Shown here: piece by piece, positions 15,571 through 22,048 of the stretch
Layout of the letters: each line of letters starts with the position of its first letter
Numbering within the stretch: the first letter of the stretch is position 1
NCBI GenBank assembly: GCA_045805605.1
Contig: JBJMKX010000148.1
Location: 1-35,656, forward strand
Length of the DNA stretch: 35,656 nucleotides
From: DATBDE01 sp045805605
GTDB taxonomy: Bacteria; Actinomycetota; Thermoleophilia; Solirubrobacterales; Solirubrobacteraceae
Direction of reading: 5' to 3'
Program-made: the position numbers and the translations under genes
Notes under the pieces: model-generated
What the model saw: the letters and a program-made list of their open reading frames with translations, nothing else
The model's database searches: none
What the model was told of the DNA's origin: nothing

Positions 15571-16100
15571 CAGGCGCCGGGATTCTGCTGGCAGAAGGCG
15601 CTGAACTTGCCCGCTGGGGCCTGCGTCCCACCCGACGCAGAGCCGGCGCTCGAGTCGTCCGACGGCGCGGCCTGGCCGCCGCCCTGGTTGGCGGGCGCGC
15701 TGCCGCCACCGCCTCCGCCCCCGCTCGAGCCGCCGCCCGAGCCGGTGTCGTCGCTGCCCGCGGAGCCGTCGTCGCTCGACCCGCTGTCGCCCGAGCCGGT
15801 GTCGCCGCTGCCGGTGTCGGCGCTGCCAGTGTCCGAGGACGAGGCGGAGTCGTCCGTCGTGGGGGTGCTGGCCGTGGGCGTGCTCGCCGCCGCCCCGACG
15901 TCGGTGTTCGTCGACTCGGGGACGGTCAGCTCGGGCACGCTGGCCGGCTTGTCGTTCGAGCTCTTGTCGTCGCCGCAGGCGCCGAGGCCCAGGCCGGAGC
16001 CCAGGGCGAGAAGGCAGACGGCGACCGGGAGCAAACGCGGTCGCCCGACCGGCCGCCTGCGGCGGCCGCCGGCTCGACCGCTCTCTGTGAATCGGCGCAT
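15567..16100 (-). CDS. Ser/Gly/Asp/Thr-rich lipoprotein of unknown function
   Basis: About 177 residues from the ATG at 16100, which has GGAG 12 bases upstream. A TTG at 16118 or at 16034 is also possible. The signal segment LLPVAVCLLALGSGLGLGAC ends in a lipobox, giving a membrane-anchored lipoprotein. The mature chain is almost wholly disordered: a Thr/Ser/Pro stretch, imperfect GSxDTG repeats, a run of glycines, and a conserved-looking end FSAFCQQNPGAC with two cysteines. The basic n-region of the signal (RAGGRRRRPVGRPR) is encoded by a copy of the 53-bp repeat. If translation starts at TTG 16034 the repeat is leader instead. The stop overlaps the glycosyltransferase start, so the two are coupled. 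Confidence 0.75.
   Translation of the reverse strand: MRRFTESGRAGGRRRRPVGRPRLLPVAVCLLALGSGLGLGACGDDKSSNDKPASVPELTVPESTNTDVGAAASTPTASTPTTDDSASSSDTGSADTGSGDTGSGDSGSSDDGSAGSDDTGSGGGSSGGGGGGGSAPANQGGGQAAPSDDSSAGSASGGTQAPAGKFSAFCQQNPGAC
16032..16084 (+). repeat. 53-bp palindromic repeat, copy C (5' end of the lipoprotein gene)
   Basis: The arms are CAAACGCGGTCGCCCG and CGGCTCGACCGCTCT, with a central hairpin CGGCCGCC-TGC-GGCGGCCG. It is 53 bases long. Read on the minus strand it codes for the Arg-rich start of the lipoprotein signal peptide, in a frame different from the other translated copies. Confidence 0.85.
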
Positions 16101-16140
16101 GGGCTTGGTGTTCTCCAACGAGACCAGCGGTCCTGCGCGG

Positions 16141-16416
16141 TTACGGCAGGCGCTCGAGCGCGGCCATTCGGCGACCGCAGTGCGGGCAGTCGTTCAGATC
16201 CTTGGGGGCGAGCTGCTCGCACCAGTTGCAAATGCGCAGGTTCTCGACCGACCAGGGCAGCTCGGACTCCGACGGGGCCAGCGGAAGCAGCTTGGCCACC
16301 ACTTGGAGCTCCTCGCCGGTGTCGCGGTCGACGTAGATCTCATCGGGCTCGGCCTCGATGATCACCTCGCGACCGCTCGACGGAGCGCGCAGCCGGTACT
16401 TCTGACGAGGACTCAT
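16141..16416 (-). CDS. Small zinc-ribbon protein
   Basis: A 91-residue protein starting MSPRQKYRLRAPSSG. The first half looks like a small beta domain (GREVIIEAEPDEIYVDRDTGEEL). The C-terminal half contains ICNWCEQLAPKDLNDCPHCG, a Cys-x2-Cys...Cys-x2-Cys zinc ribbon. I do not know its partner. The ATG at 16416 is chosen because TAGCAT lies ten bases upstream, and the further upstream extension (to 16488) has no similar character. It is followed after 40 bases by the lipoprotein gene on the same strand, so an operon is possible. Confidence 0.75.
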   Translation of the reverse strand: MSPRQKYRLRAPSSGREVIIEAEPDEIYVDRDTGEELQVVAKLLPLAPSESELPWSVENLRICNWCEQLAPKDLNDCPHCGRRMAALERLP

Positions 16417-16426
16417 GCGAGCGCGG

Positions 16427-16432
16427 ATGCTA
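16427..16432 (-). promoter_or_regulatory. Candidate -10 box (TAGCAT) for the zinc-ribbon gene
   Basis: On the minus strand TAGCAT ends ten bases before the ATG at 16416. No Shine-Dalgarno sequence is seen. This placement decides the start codon in favour of 16416. Confidence 0.45.
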
Positions 16433-16585
16433 GCGAGCCGCGGGTTCCAGCTGGCGCAGCAGCCCGAGGCTCTCGTCACGCACGCCATGCTCGAGCGCGT
16501 CGACGACGCCGGGATCGAACTGGCGACCCGCCGCGGTGAGGACGCGTCCGTAGGCGATCGCCGCCGCCAGCGGCCGTACGGTGGC

Positions 16586-16591
16586 TACGCT
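16586..16591 (+). promoter_or_regulatory. Candidate -10 box (TACGCT) for the GT4 gene
   Basis: TACGCT lies ten bases before the ATG at 16602. There is no Shine-Dalgarno sequence, which suggests a leaderless transcript and supports this start over the GTG at 16581. Confidence 0.45.
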
Positions 16592-16601
16592 CCGCTGCCG
16601 C

Positions 16602-18119
16602 ATGGACCTCCTGGTGTTCCACGGCTACCTGCTCCGGGGCACCGGATCCAACGTCTACACCGCCTCGGTGGTGGAGGCGCTGCGGCGCGGGGGGCACCGC
16701 GTGCACCTCCTCTGCCAGGAGCGGCGACCGCAAGACCTGCCGTGGGTCGACGCGGTCGGCACGTGGGAGGACGGCAGCCTGCGAGTGGAGGCTCGGCGCG
16801 AGCCCGTCCGAGTGACCGTCTACCGGCCGCCGATCGGCGAGATCCTGCCCGTGTACGTGGCCGACCGCTACGAGGGGTTCGACGCGCGCCCCTTCCCGCA
16901 GCTCACCGACGCTCAGCTCGACGCCTATGTGGACCGCAACGTGGCCGCCGTGCGGGAGGTGGTCGAGCAGGCGCGGCCCGACGCGGCGCTCGCCGGACAC
17001 CTGGTGATGGGTCCGGTGGTGCTGGCGCGCGCGCTCGCCGGCGCCGGCGTGCCGTACGCGGCCAAGATTCACGGTTCGGCGCTCGAGTACACGGTCAAGC
17101 CGCATCCCGCGCGCTTCCTGCCCTACGCGCGCGAGGGCCTGGCCGAGGCACGGACCGTGCTCGTGGGCTCTCGCCACACCGCCGAGTCGCTGTGGGCGGC
17201 GCTCGACGACCGGGACCTGGCGGCGCGCACGCGACTCGGCCCGCCCGGGGTCGACGTGGATGTGTTCGAGCCGCGCTCGCCCGATGACGCCGCCTCAGCG
17301 CTGGCCGCGCTTCGCGACCGCCTCGCGTCCGAGCAGGCGCCCACGTCCGCGACCGACTCCTTCAGCCGGGACGGGCCAGCTGCGGCGCGGGCCCTGCGCC
17401 ACCTCGATCCCCGGCGTCACCGGCTCGTGGCCTTCGTGGGCAAGCTGATCGAGGCCAAGGGGCCCGACCTGCTGCTGGCGGCATGGCCGCGGGTGGTCGC
17501 GGCGGTGCCGGACGCTCGGCTGCTGTTCGTCGGGTTCGGCGAGTTTCGCGCCCGGCTGCAGGCCCTCGGCGACGCGCTTGCCACGTCCGATGTCGCCGCC
17601 GTCGACCGCCTGAGCGCGCCGCTGCCCCGGCTGCGCGCCTTCCTCAACGGGGCGGGCGACGACGCGGCCTACCGCGGGGGCGCCGCCCGCATGCCCGAGA
17701 CCGTCCGGTTCACCGGGCGGCTGGAGCACGACGAGCTGGCCGGCCTCCTGCCCGCATGCGAGGCGCTGGTGGTGCCGAGCACCTTTCCGGAGGCGTTCGG
17801 CATGGTGGCCGCCGAGGCGGCGGCGTGCGGCGCCCTTCCCATCAGCGCCGAGCACTCGGGCTTGGCCGAAGTGACCCGGGGACTGCGCGCGGGTCTGCCC
17901 GAGGTGGCGCGTCCGTGGTTGTCTTTCCCTCTCGACGACGGCGTCGTCGATGCGATCGCCGAGCGCCTCGTCGCGTGGCTTTGCGCGCCGGCGGATCTGC
18001 GGTCGCGAACGCGGGCGGCCGTGGCCGCCGTGGCGCGCGAGCGCTACTCGTGGGAAGGGGTCGCTCGCGGCGTGCTGGCGGCCGCCAACGGACAACTCGA
18101 CGCGCTTCCGGCGCCGTAG
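16602..18119 (+). CDS. Glycosyltransferase family 4 (GT-B)
   Basis: A 505-residue retaining glycosyltransferase. The N-terminal domain opens MDLLVFHGYLLRGTGSNVYT, with the glycine-rich acceptor-side loop. The C-terminal donor domain has LVAFVGKLIEAKGPDLLLAAW, VRFTGRLEHDELAGLLPACEALVVPS and the Glu-x7-Glu signature in PEAFGMVAAEAAACGALPI. It is about 100 residues longer than usual. The extra residues lie around 215-265 (a disordered SEQAPTSATDS region) and between the donor motifs (LGDALATSDVAAVDRLSAPL). The acceptor is unknown. Given the surrounding envelope genes, a surface polysaccharide or glycolipid is a reasonable inference. Confidence 0.9.
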   Translation: MDLLVFHGYLLRGTGSNVYTASVVEALRRGGHRVHLLCQERRPQDLPWVDAVGTWEDGSLRVEARREPVRVTVYRPPIGEILPVYVADRYEGFDARPFPQLTDAQLDAYVDRNVAAVREVVEQARPDAALAGHLVMGPVVLARALAGAGVPYAAKIHGSALEYTVKPHPARFLPYAREGLAEARTVLVGSRHTAESLWAALDDRDLAARTRLGPPGVDVDVFEPRSPDDAASALAALRDRLASEQAPTSATDSFSRDGPAAARALRHLDPRRHRLVAFVGKLIEAKGPDLLLAAWPRVVAAVPDARLLFVGFGEFRARLQALGDALATSDVAAVDRLSAPLPRLRAFLNGAGDDAAYRGGAARMPETVRFTGRLEHDELAGLLPACEALVVPSTFPEAFGMVAAEAAACGALPISAEHSGLAEVTRGLRAGLPEVARPWLSFPLDDGVVDAIAERLVAWLCAPADLRSRTRAAVAAVARERYSWEGVARGVLAAANGQLDALPAP

Positions 18120-18153
18120 TCGGGGTCGTGCTTCGCCCGACCACCCTGACGAC

Positions 18154-18159
18154 TAGCAT
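18154..18159 (+). promoter_or_regulatory. Candidate -10 box (TAGCAT) for the cytochrome c-cupredoxin gene
   Basis: TAGCAT ends ten bases before the ATG at 18170. No Shine-Dalgarno sequence is present and no clear -35 is seen. Confidence 0.45.
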
Positions 18160-18169
18160 TCCCGCCCGC

Positions 18170-18877
18170 ATGCGCCTGCTGGCCGGGATTCCCCTCGTTG
18201 TCGGCACGACCGCACTCGTGGTCGCCCTCGCCGGTTGCTCGGCAAAGGGGGGCGACTCGAGCGCCGATCCCGTCAAGGGCAAGCAGCTCTTCGTCCAGCG
18301 GTGCGGCTCCTGCCATGTGCTGACGCGGGCTGGCACCAAGGGCACGACGGGGCCGGATCTCGACGCCGCGTTCGCCCGCGCGCGGCAGGACGGGTTCGGC
18401 TCGGCCGCGATCCGGGGCATCGTCTACAAGCAGATCCTCTATCCCAACCGCACGGGCGTGATGCCGGCCAAGCTGGTCACCGGGCAGAACGCGCACGACG
18501 TCGCCGCCTACGTGGGGCGCGTCGCGGCCAAGGGCGGCAAGGACACCGGCGCGCTGGCGACCGCGGGCCAAACGCAGCAGAAGCCGCTGGCCAAGGCGGC
18601 CAACGGCACGGTGACCATCCCGGCCGACCCGAACGGCCAGCTGCTGTTCACGTTCAAGAACGCCACCGCCCCGGCGGGCGCCCTGACGGTCAACTCGCCG
18701 AACAAGTCGCAGACGCCCCACGACATCTCGGTCCAGGGGCAGGCGACGGGCAAGGTCGTGAAGGGTGGCGGCACCTCGACGATCAAGGTCGACCTCAAGC
18801 CGGGGAAGTACACCTTCCTCTGCACCGTCCCCGGCCATGCCCAGGCGGGCATGAAGGGGACGCTGACGGTCAGGTAG
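18170..18877 (+). CDS. Lipoprotein with fused cytochrome c and cupredoxin domains
   Basis: A 235-residue lipoprotein: signal MRLLAGIPLVVGTTALVVAL with lipobox LAGC. The cytochrome c domain (about 30-115) binds one heme through Cys45-x2-Cys48-His49 (CGSCHVLT), with a later methionine (GVMPAKL) as probable axial ligand. The plastocyanin-like domain (about 140-235) has copper ligands His184 (TPHDIS), Cys218, His223 and Met228 (FLCTVPGHAQAGM). Two redox centres on one membrane-anchored chain would suit electron delivery to the caa3 oxidase encoded nearby. That partner is inferred from location only. The upstream open frame antisense or in parallel with the glycosyltransferase is a shadow. Confidence 0.9.
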   Translation: MRLLAGIPLVVGTTALVVALAGCSAKGGDSSADPVKGKQLFVQRCGSCHVLTRAGTKGTTGPDLDAAFARARQDGFGSAAIRGIVYKQILYPNRTGVMPAKLVTGQNAHDVAAYVGRVAAKGGKDTGALATAGQTQQKPLAKAANGTVTIPADPNGQLLFTFKNATAPAGALTVNSPNKSQTPHDISVQGQATGKVVKGGGTSTIKVDLKPGKYTFLCTVPGHAQAGMKGTLTVR

Positions 18878-18899
18878 GGGCGGGCGGGGAGCTTCGTCC

Positions 18900-19304
18900 G
18901 TGGCCGATCTGCTCGACGTCGCACGCGGGCAGATGAGCGCCTTCAACCGCGGGGACGTCGAGGCCTTCGCCGACCAGTTCACCGAGGACGCCGAATGGTG
19001 GCCGCTGCGGTCCGAGACCGAGGGGCCGTACCGGGGCCACGACGGGCTGCGCGCATGGTTCGCCGACAGCGCGGAGACCTTCGAGTCCCTCCACGCCGAC
19101 GTCAACTCGGCGCACGAAGTTCCGGGTGGCGTGATCGCCTTCGGCGCCCTCGAGGTCAAGGGTCGGGGGAGCCACGCCGCGGTTCGGGTGCCGATCGCGT
19201 GGTACTTCCGGCTGCGCGGCGGCAAGGTCCGGTGGGCGCGCGCCTATAGCGACCGCGGCGCCGCGCTGCGCGACGCCGGCGTGACCGAGGACTCGCTCCG
19301 CTGA
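18900..19304 (+). CDS. SnoaL-like/NTF2-fold protein
   Basis: A 134-residue protein of the SnoaL-like type. It starts LLDVARGQMSAFNRGDVEAFADQFTEDAEWWP, the usual helix and first strand, then YRGHDGLRAWFADSAETF and a beta-sheet ending RGGKVRWARAYSDRGAAL. The family includes isomerases, cyclases and many proteins without known activity. No catalytic residue can be assigned. It starts at GTG 23 bases after the cytochrome gene stop, and could be cotranscribed with it. No function is proposed. Confidence 0.85.
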   Translation: MADLLDVARGQMSAFNRGDVEAFADQFTEDAEWWPLRSETEGPYRGHDGLRAWFADSAETFESLHADVNSAHEVPGGVIAFGALEVKGRGSHAAVRVPIAWYFRLRGGKVRWARAYSDRGAALRDAGVTEDSLR

Positions 19305-19388
19305 GCGTCAGAGCCCGACGCCGAGCTGCCGGGCGATCGTGGCGGCGTCGAAGGGGGGAGGCCGGGCGGCGGGCGCTCCTCCGCGGGC

Positions 19389-19536
19389 GAGTGAAAGCTT
19401 TGACACACCATCGTGTGGTCAACCTTCCATTCGGCCCAGCGAGTGGAACCTTTTGTCCCCTCTAGGGGCCAAAACCTTCCACTCGACCGACCGAATGGAG
19501 CGTTGGGGCGGCTATAGCGACCCCAACCTTCCACTC
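19389..19536. repeat. Array of three tandem covarying hairpins, 52-bp period
   Basis: Three 44-base units at 19389-19432, 19441-19484 and 19493-19536, separated by eight-base linkers, giving an exact 52-base period. Each unit has basal arms GA(G/A)TGRAR and TTCCA(C/T)TC. Between the arms are 28 bases that differ completely in sequence yet fold on themselves: TTGA/TCAA plus CACAC/GTGTG in unit 1, TTTTG/CAAAA plus CCCCT/AGGGG in unit 2, GTTGGGG/CCCCAAC plus GCTATAGC in unit 3. Pairing with different bases is covariation, so the structure itself is probably selected. The array is less GC-rich than its surroundings. It sits in the 324-base gap between the SnoaL gene and ctaG. Confidence 0.85.
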
Positions 19537-19614
19537 CTCCCGTGAATCGCCGCTTCCGCCCCGACCCACCGTCTGTCGTAGCCGCCGTTCGCCGGACCCG
19601 GCAGGCGCACGGCG

Positions 19615-19620
19615 TAGGCT
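19615..19620 (+). promoter_or_regulatory. Candidate -10 box (TAGGCT) for ctaG
   Basis: TAGGCT ends eight bases before the GTG at 19629, with no Shine-Dalgarno sequence. It lies 78 bases downstream of the hairpin array. Confidence 0.45.
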
Positions 19621-19628
19621 GAAACCCC

Positions 19629-20576
19629 GTGCTGAGAGCGCTGCCACAGCTCCTGCCGGTCCTGCTGGTCGCCGGCATGTACGCCACCCGCGCGCGGACG
19701 CTTGCTCGCGAGGGGCGGCCCGCGCCGGTCTGGCGGCAGGTCTGCTTCTACTCCGGCCTGGTCGTCATGCTCGCGGCGCTCGCAACGCCGCTGGAGGCGC
19801 TGGCCGACGACCTCTTCGTCGCCCACATGGCCGAGCACCTGCTCCTCGGCGACGTCGCCACCCTCCTGCTTGTGCTGGGACTGACCGGGCCGCTGCTCGC
19901 CCCGGTCCTGCGCCTCAAGCCGGTCGACCGGCTGCGGTTCTTGACCAACCCGGCGGTGGCGTTCCCCCTGTGGGTCGTCGACCTCTATGCGTGGCACATC
20001 CCGGTCCTGCACCAGGCCGCGCTGCACCACGACCTCGTCCACGCCCTCCAGCACGCCTGCTTCGTCTTCTTCGGGGCCAACATGTGGATGCCGCTCTTCG
20101 GGCCGCTGCCGAAGCCCGCCTGGTTCGGCACCGTCGGCAAGCTGCTCTACATCGTCGCCGTGCGGCTCTCGGGCGCGATCCTCGGCAACGTGTTCATCTG
20201 GTCGAACACCGTGTTCTTCACCGCCTACGGCAACGGGGAAGCTCAGCACGGCATCTCGGCGCTGCACGACCAGACCGCGGCGGGCGCGGTCATGATGGTC
20301 GAGGGCAGCCTGCTCACCATCGGCCTGTTCGCATGGCTGTTCCTCGACGCTGCGCGCCAGGCCGACCGCAAGCAGGGCCTGCTCGACTGGGCCTCCGCCC
20401 GCGGGTACGCGCTGACCGACCAGCGCGCGGCCCGGGCCGTCGCCGCTGGTCGCGTCGACGAGCTCAAGCGCCGGCTCTCAGAAGATCGCCCGGGCGAGGA
20501 CCACGATCACGACGATCGTTCCCACGACCGCGACGACGTACAGCAGCAGCCGGAAGGCCTCGGCCTCCGAACGTAG
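19629..20576 (+). CDS. ctaG: Cytochrome c oxidase caa3 assembly factor
   Basis: A 315-residue polytopic protein of the caa3_CtaG family, needed for assembly of caa3-type oxidase, probably for its copper centre. Family features are visible: DDLFVAHMAEHLLLGDVATLLLVLGLTGPLL, LYAWHIPVLHQAALHHDLVHALQHACFVFFG and the histidine-rich last helix region ISALHDQTAAGAVMMVEGSLL. About seven membrane helices. After residue ~285 comes a hydrophilic Asp/His-rich tail (EDHDHDDRSHDRDD). It is encoded over bases antisense to a 36-residue membrane peptide gene, so part of its odd composition may be forced by the overlap. The GTG start is supported by the TAGGCT box. Confidence 0.9.
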   Translation: MLRALPQLLPVLLVAGMYATRARTLAREGRPAPVWRQVCFYSGLVVMLAALATPLEALADDLFVAHMAEHLLLGDVATLLLVLGLTGPLLAPVLRLKPVDRLRFLTNPAVAFPLWVVDLYAWHIPVLHQAALHHDLVHALQHACFVFFGANMWMPLFGPLPKPAWFGTVGKLLYIVAVRLSGAILGNVFIWSNTVFFTAYGNGEAQHGISALHDQTAAGAVMMVEGSLLTIGLFAWLFLDAARQADRKQGLLDWASARGYALTDQRAARAVAAGRVDELKRRLSEDRPGEDHDHDDRSHDRDDVQQQPEGLGLRT

Positions 20577-20588
20577 CGGGTTCAGCAT
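20478..20588 (-). CDS. 36-residue single-helix membrane peptide after coxC
   Basis: Product MLNPLRSEAEAFRLLLYVVA followed by VVGTIVVIVVLARAIF: a short amphipathic start and one long membrane helix. The ATG comes six bases after the coxC stop on the same strand, so it is the last gene of the oxidase operon. All but its first 12 bases lie antisense to the 3' end of ctaG. The size and place suggest a small oxidase subunit or assembly peptide, like the very small subunits of other heme-copper oxidases. I cannot name a family. A similar 36-residue peptide is encoded at 34873-34983 beside ctaB. Confidence 0.7.
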   Translation of the reverse strand: MLNPLRSEAEAFRLLLYVVAVVGTIVVIVVLARAIF

Positions 20589-20594
20589 CGCGCC

Positions 20595-21203
20595 CTACAG
20601 GATGTAGATCGACGAGAAGACGAAGATCCACATGATGTCGACGAAGTGCCAGTAGATCCCCGGCACCTCGACGCCACGGTGCTGCTCGGGGCTGTAGTGC
20701 CCCTTGAACGACCGGATGGTCACGAACATCAGCAGGCACAACCCGATGAAGACGTGGCAGCCGTGCAGGCCGGTCAGGCCGTAGAAGATCGACGCCTGGG
20801 CCGTGTCCCCCGGCGCGATCCCGAGGTGGACGTATTCGTTGACCTGGATCGAGAGGAAGGTCGCGCCCAGGCAGAACGTCGAAACCATCCCCGCCTTGAG
20901 CCCGAAGCGGTTGCCGTTCTTGATCGAGGTCAGGGCCCAATGCATCGTCAGCGACGAGCTGAGCAGGATCCCCGTGTTGACCGCCGCGATGTCGACCGGG
21001 ATGTGGAACCCGGGCCCGGGCCACTTCGCGTTCGTCACCACCACGCGGGTGAAGAAGTAGGCGGTGAAGAACGCCGCGAAGATCATGATCTCCGAGATGA
21101 TGAAAAGCAGCATCCCGAGCAGCTGGGACTCGACCCGCGAGCTGCGGTGCGCTTCGGGCGGGTGCGCGGCGTGGCCGTCGTGGGCGACGCTGGCGGCTTC
21201 CAT
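20595..21203 (-). CDS. coxC: Cytochrome c oxidase subunit III
   Basis: A 202-residue subunit with five membrane helices, the short form found in caa3 oxidases. The hydrophilic histidine-rich start (HDGHAAHPPEAHRSS) leads into LLGMLLFIISEIMIFAAFFTAYF. Later come FLSIQVNEYVHLGI, GLTGLHGCHVFIGLCLL and the family-defining YWHFVDIMWIFVF near the end. It holds phospholipid and supports proton uptake of subunit I. Its ATG overlaps the stop of the upstream UspA-like gene (TGATG), so it is part of the coxB-ctaD-usp-coxC operon on the minus strand. Confidence 0.95.
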   Translation of the reverse strand: MEAASVAHDGHAAHPPEAHRSSRVESQLLGMLLFIISEIMIFAAFFTAYFFTRVVVTNAKWPGPGFHIPVDIAAVNTGILLSSSLTMHWALTSIKNGNRFGLKAGMVSTFCLGATFLSIQVNEYVHLGIAPGDTAQASIFYGLTGLHGCHVFIGLCLLMFVTIRSFKGHYSPEQHRGVEVPGIYWHFVDIMWIFVFSSIYIL

Positions 21204-22048
21204 CAGCCCGTCGCCGCCTGCTCGGCCTCGAGGTCGACGACCACGTGCTCGACCGGGACGCTCGTCGCGCCCCGCACGCGCTTGATCAGGTCCGCGCGCA
21301 GCCAGCCAGATCGGGTCTCTGGGAACGTCGAGATCACGACATCGTCGACGTGGAAGGTGTTGAGCGCGTTCATGACCGCGGTGTACGGATCCGGATCGCC
21401 GATCATGCCCGCCACGAGCAGTCCCTCGCCCTCCAGGTTGCGCAGCGTCCCGTCCAGCCGGCGGCGAGCCTCGCGCGCATGGGCGCCGTAGCCGCCGCGC
21501 TGGGGGATCACCACGATGAACACGCTGGCCTTGTCCTCCTCGGACGCCTGCGCCGCCTTGGCGTTGAGCCGCTCGGCCAGCGCTGCTCCGCCGACGGTCT
21601 CGTTCGCGATCACGAGCGTGACCCGGAACGGCAGCCCCTCTGCCTGCAGGTCGGTGATGACGTGGTGGACCGGCAGGCCGGTCTCCTCGCGCAGATGGTC
21701 GACGAGGTCCTTGCGCAGCCAGCCTGAGCGGGTCTCGGGATGCGTCGAGACGATGATCTCGGACGGCTGGTGCTCCCGCACCGCATCCATCGCGGCGTGG
21801 AACGGGTCGGGGTCGCCGACCTCACCCTCGATCTTCACGCCGAGCTCCGACATGAACGACTTGGCGAGGTCGATGCGCACCTGGGCCGCGTCGCGGACCG
21901 CCTCGAGGTAGATGATGTCCCCGTGGCGGGGCCGCGTGGCCGGCACGACGACCACGAGCTCGTCGCCCTGCTTGGCTCGCGGCAGCACGGCTTCGATGAG
22001 CGCCTTGCCCCCGAGCGTCTCGTTGGCGACGACGAGGACCTTGCTCAC
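21203..22048 (-). CDS. Tandem UspA-like domain protein inside the oxidase operon
   Basis: A 281-residue soluble protein made of two similar halves. Half one has VLVVANETLGGKALIEAV, then GDPDPFHAAMDAV and STHPETRSGWLRKDLVDHL. Half two has VTLVIANETVGGAALAERL, then GDPDPYTAVMNAL and STFPETRSGWLRADLIKRV. The alternating strands and helices, and the P(V)xHVxxDLEAE end of each half, fit the universal stress protein fold. The repeated GDPDP and PETRSGWLR motifs replace the usual UspA ATP loop, so nucleotide binding is uncertain. It overlaps ctaD by four bases and coxC by one, so it is translated with the oxidase. No catalytic role is visible; a regulator or stress partner of the oxidase is inference. 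Confidence 0.85.
   Translation of the reverse strand: MSKVLVVANETLGGKALIEAVLPRAKQGDELVVVVPATRPRHGDIIYLEAVRDAAQVRIDLAKSFMSELGVKIEGEVGDPDPFHAAMDAVREHQPSEIIVSTHPETRSGWLRKDLVDHLREETGLPVHHVITDLQAEGLPFRVTLVIANETVGGAALAERLNAKAAQASEEDKASVFIVVIPQRGGYGAHAREARRRLDGTLRNLEGEGLLVAGMIGDPDPYTAVMNALNTFHVDDVVISTFPETRSGWLRADLIKRVRGATSVPVEHVVVDLEAEQAATG

Noticed and set aside
19389..19536. CRISPR array with about 24-base repeats and 28-base spacers
   Set aside because: The regular spacing fits, but the 'spacers' are themselves palindromes, the dyad 'repeats' differ from each other, there are only three units, and no cas gene is near. A hairpin array explains it better.
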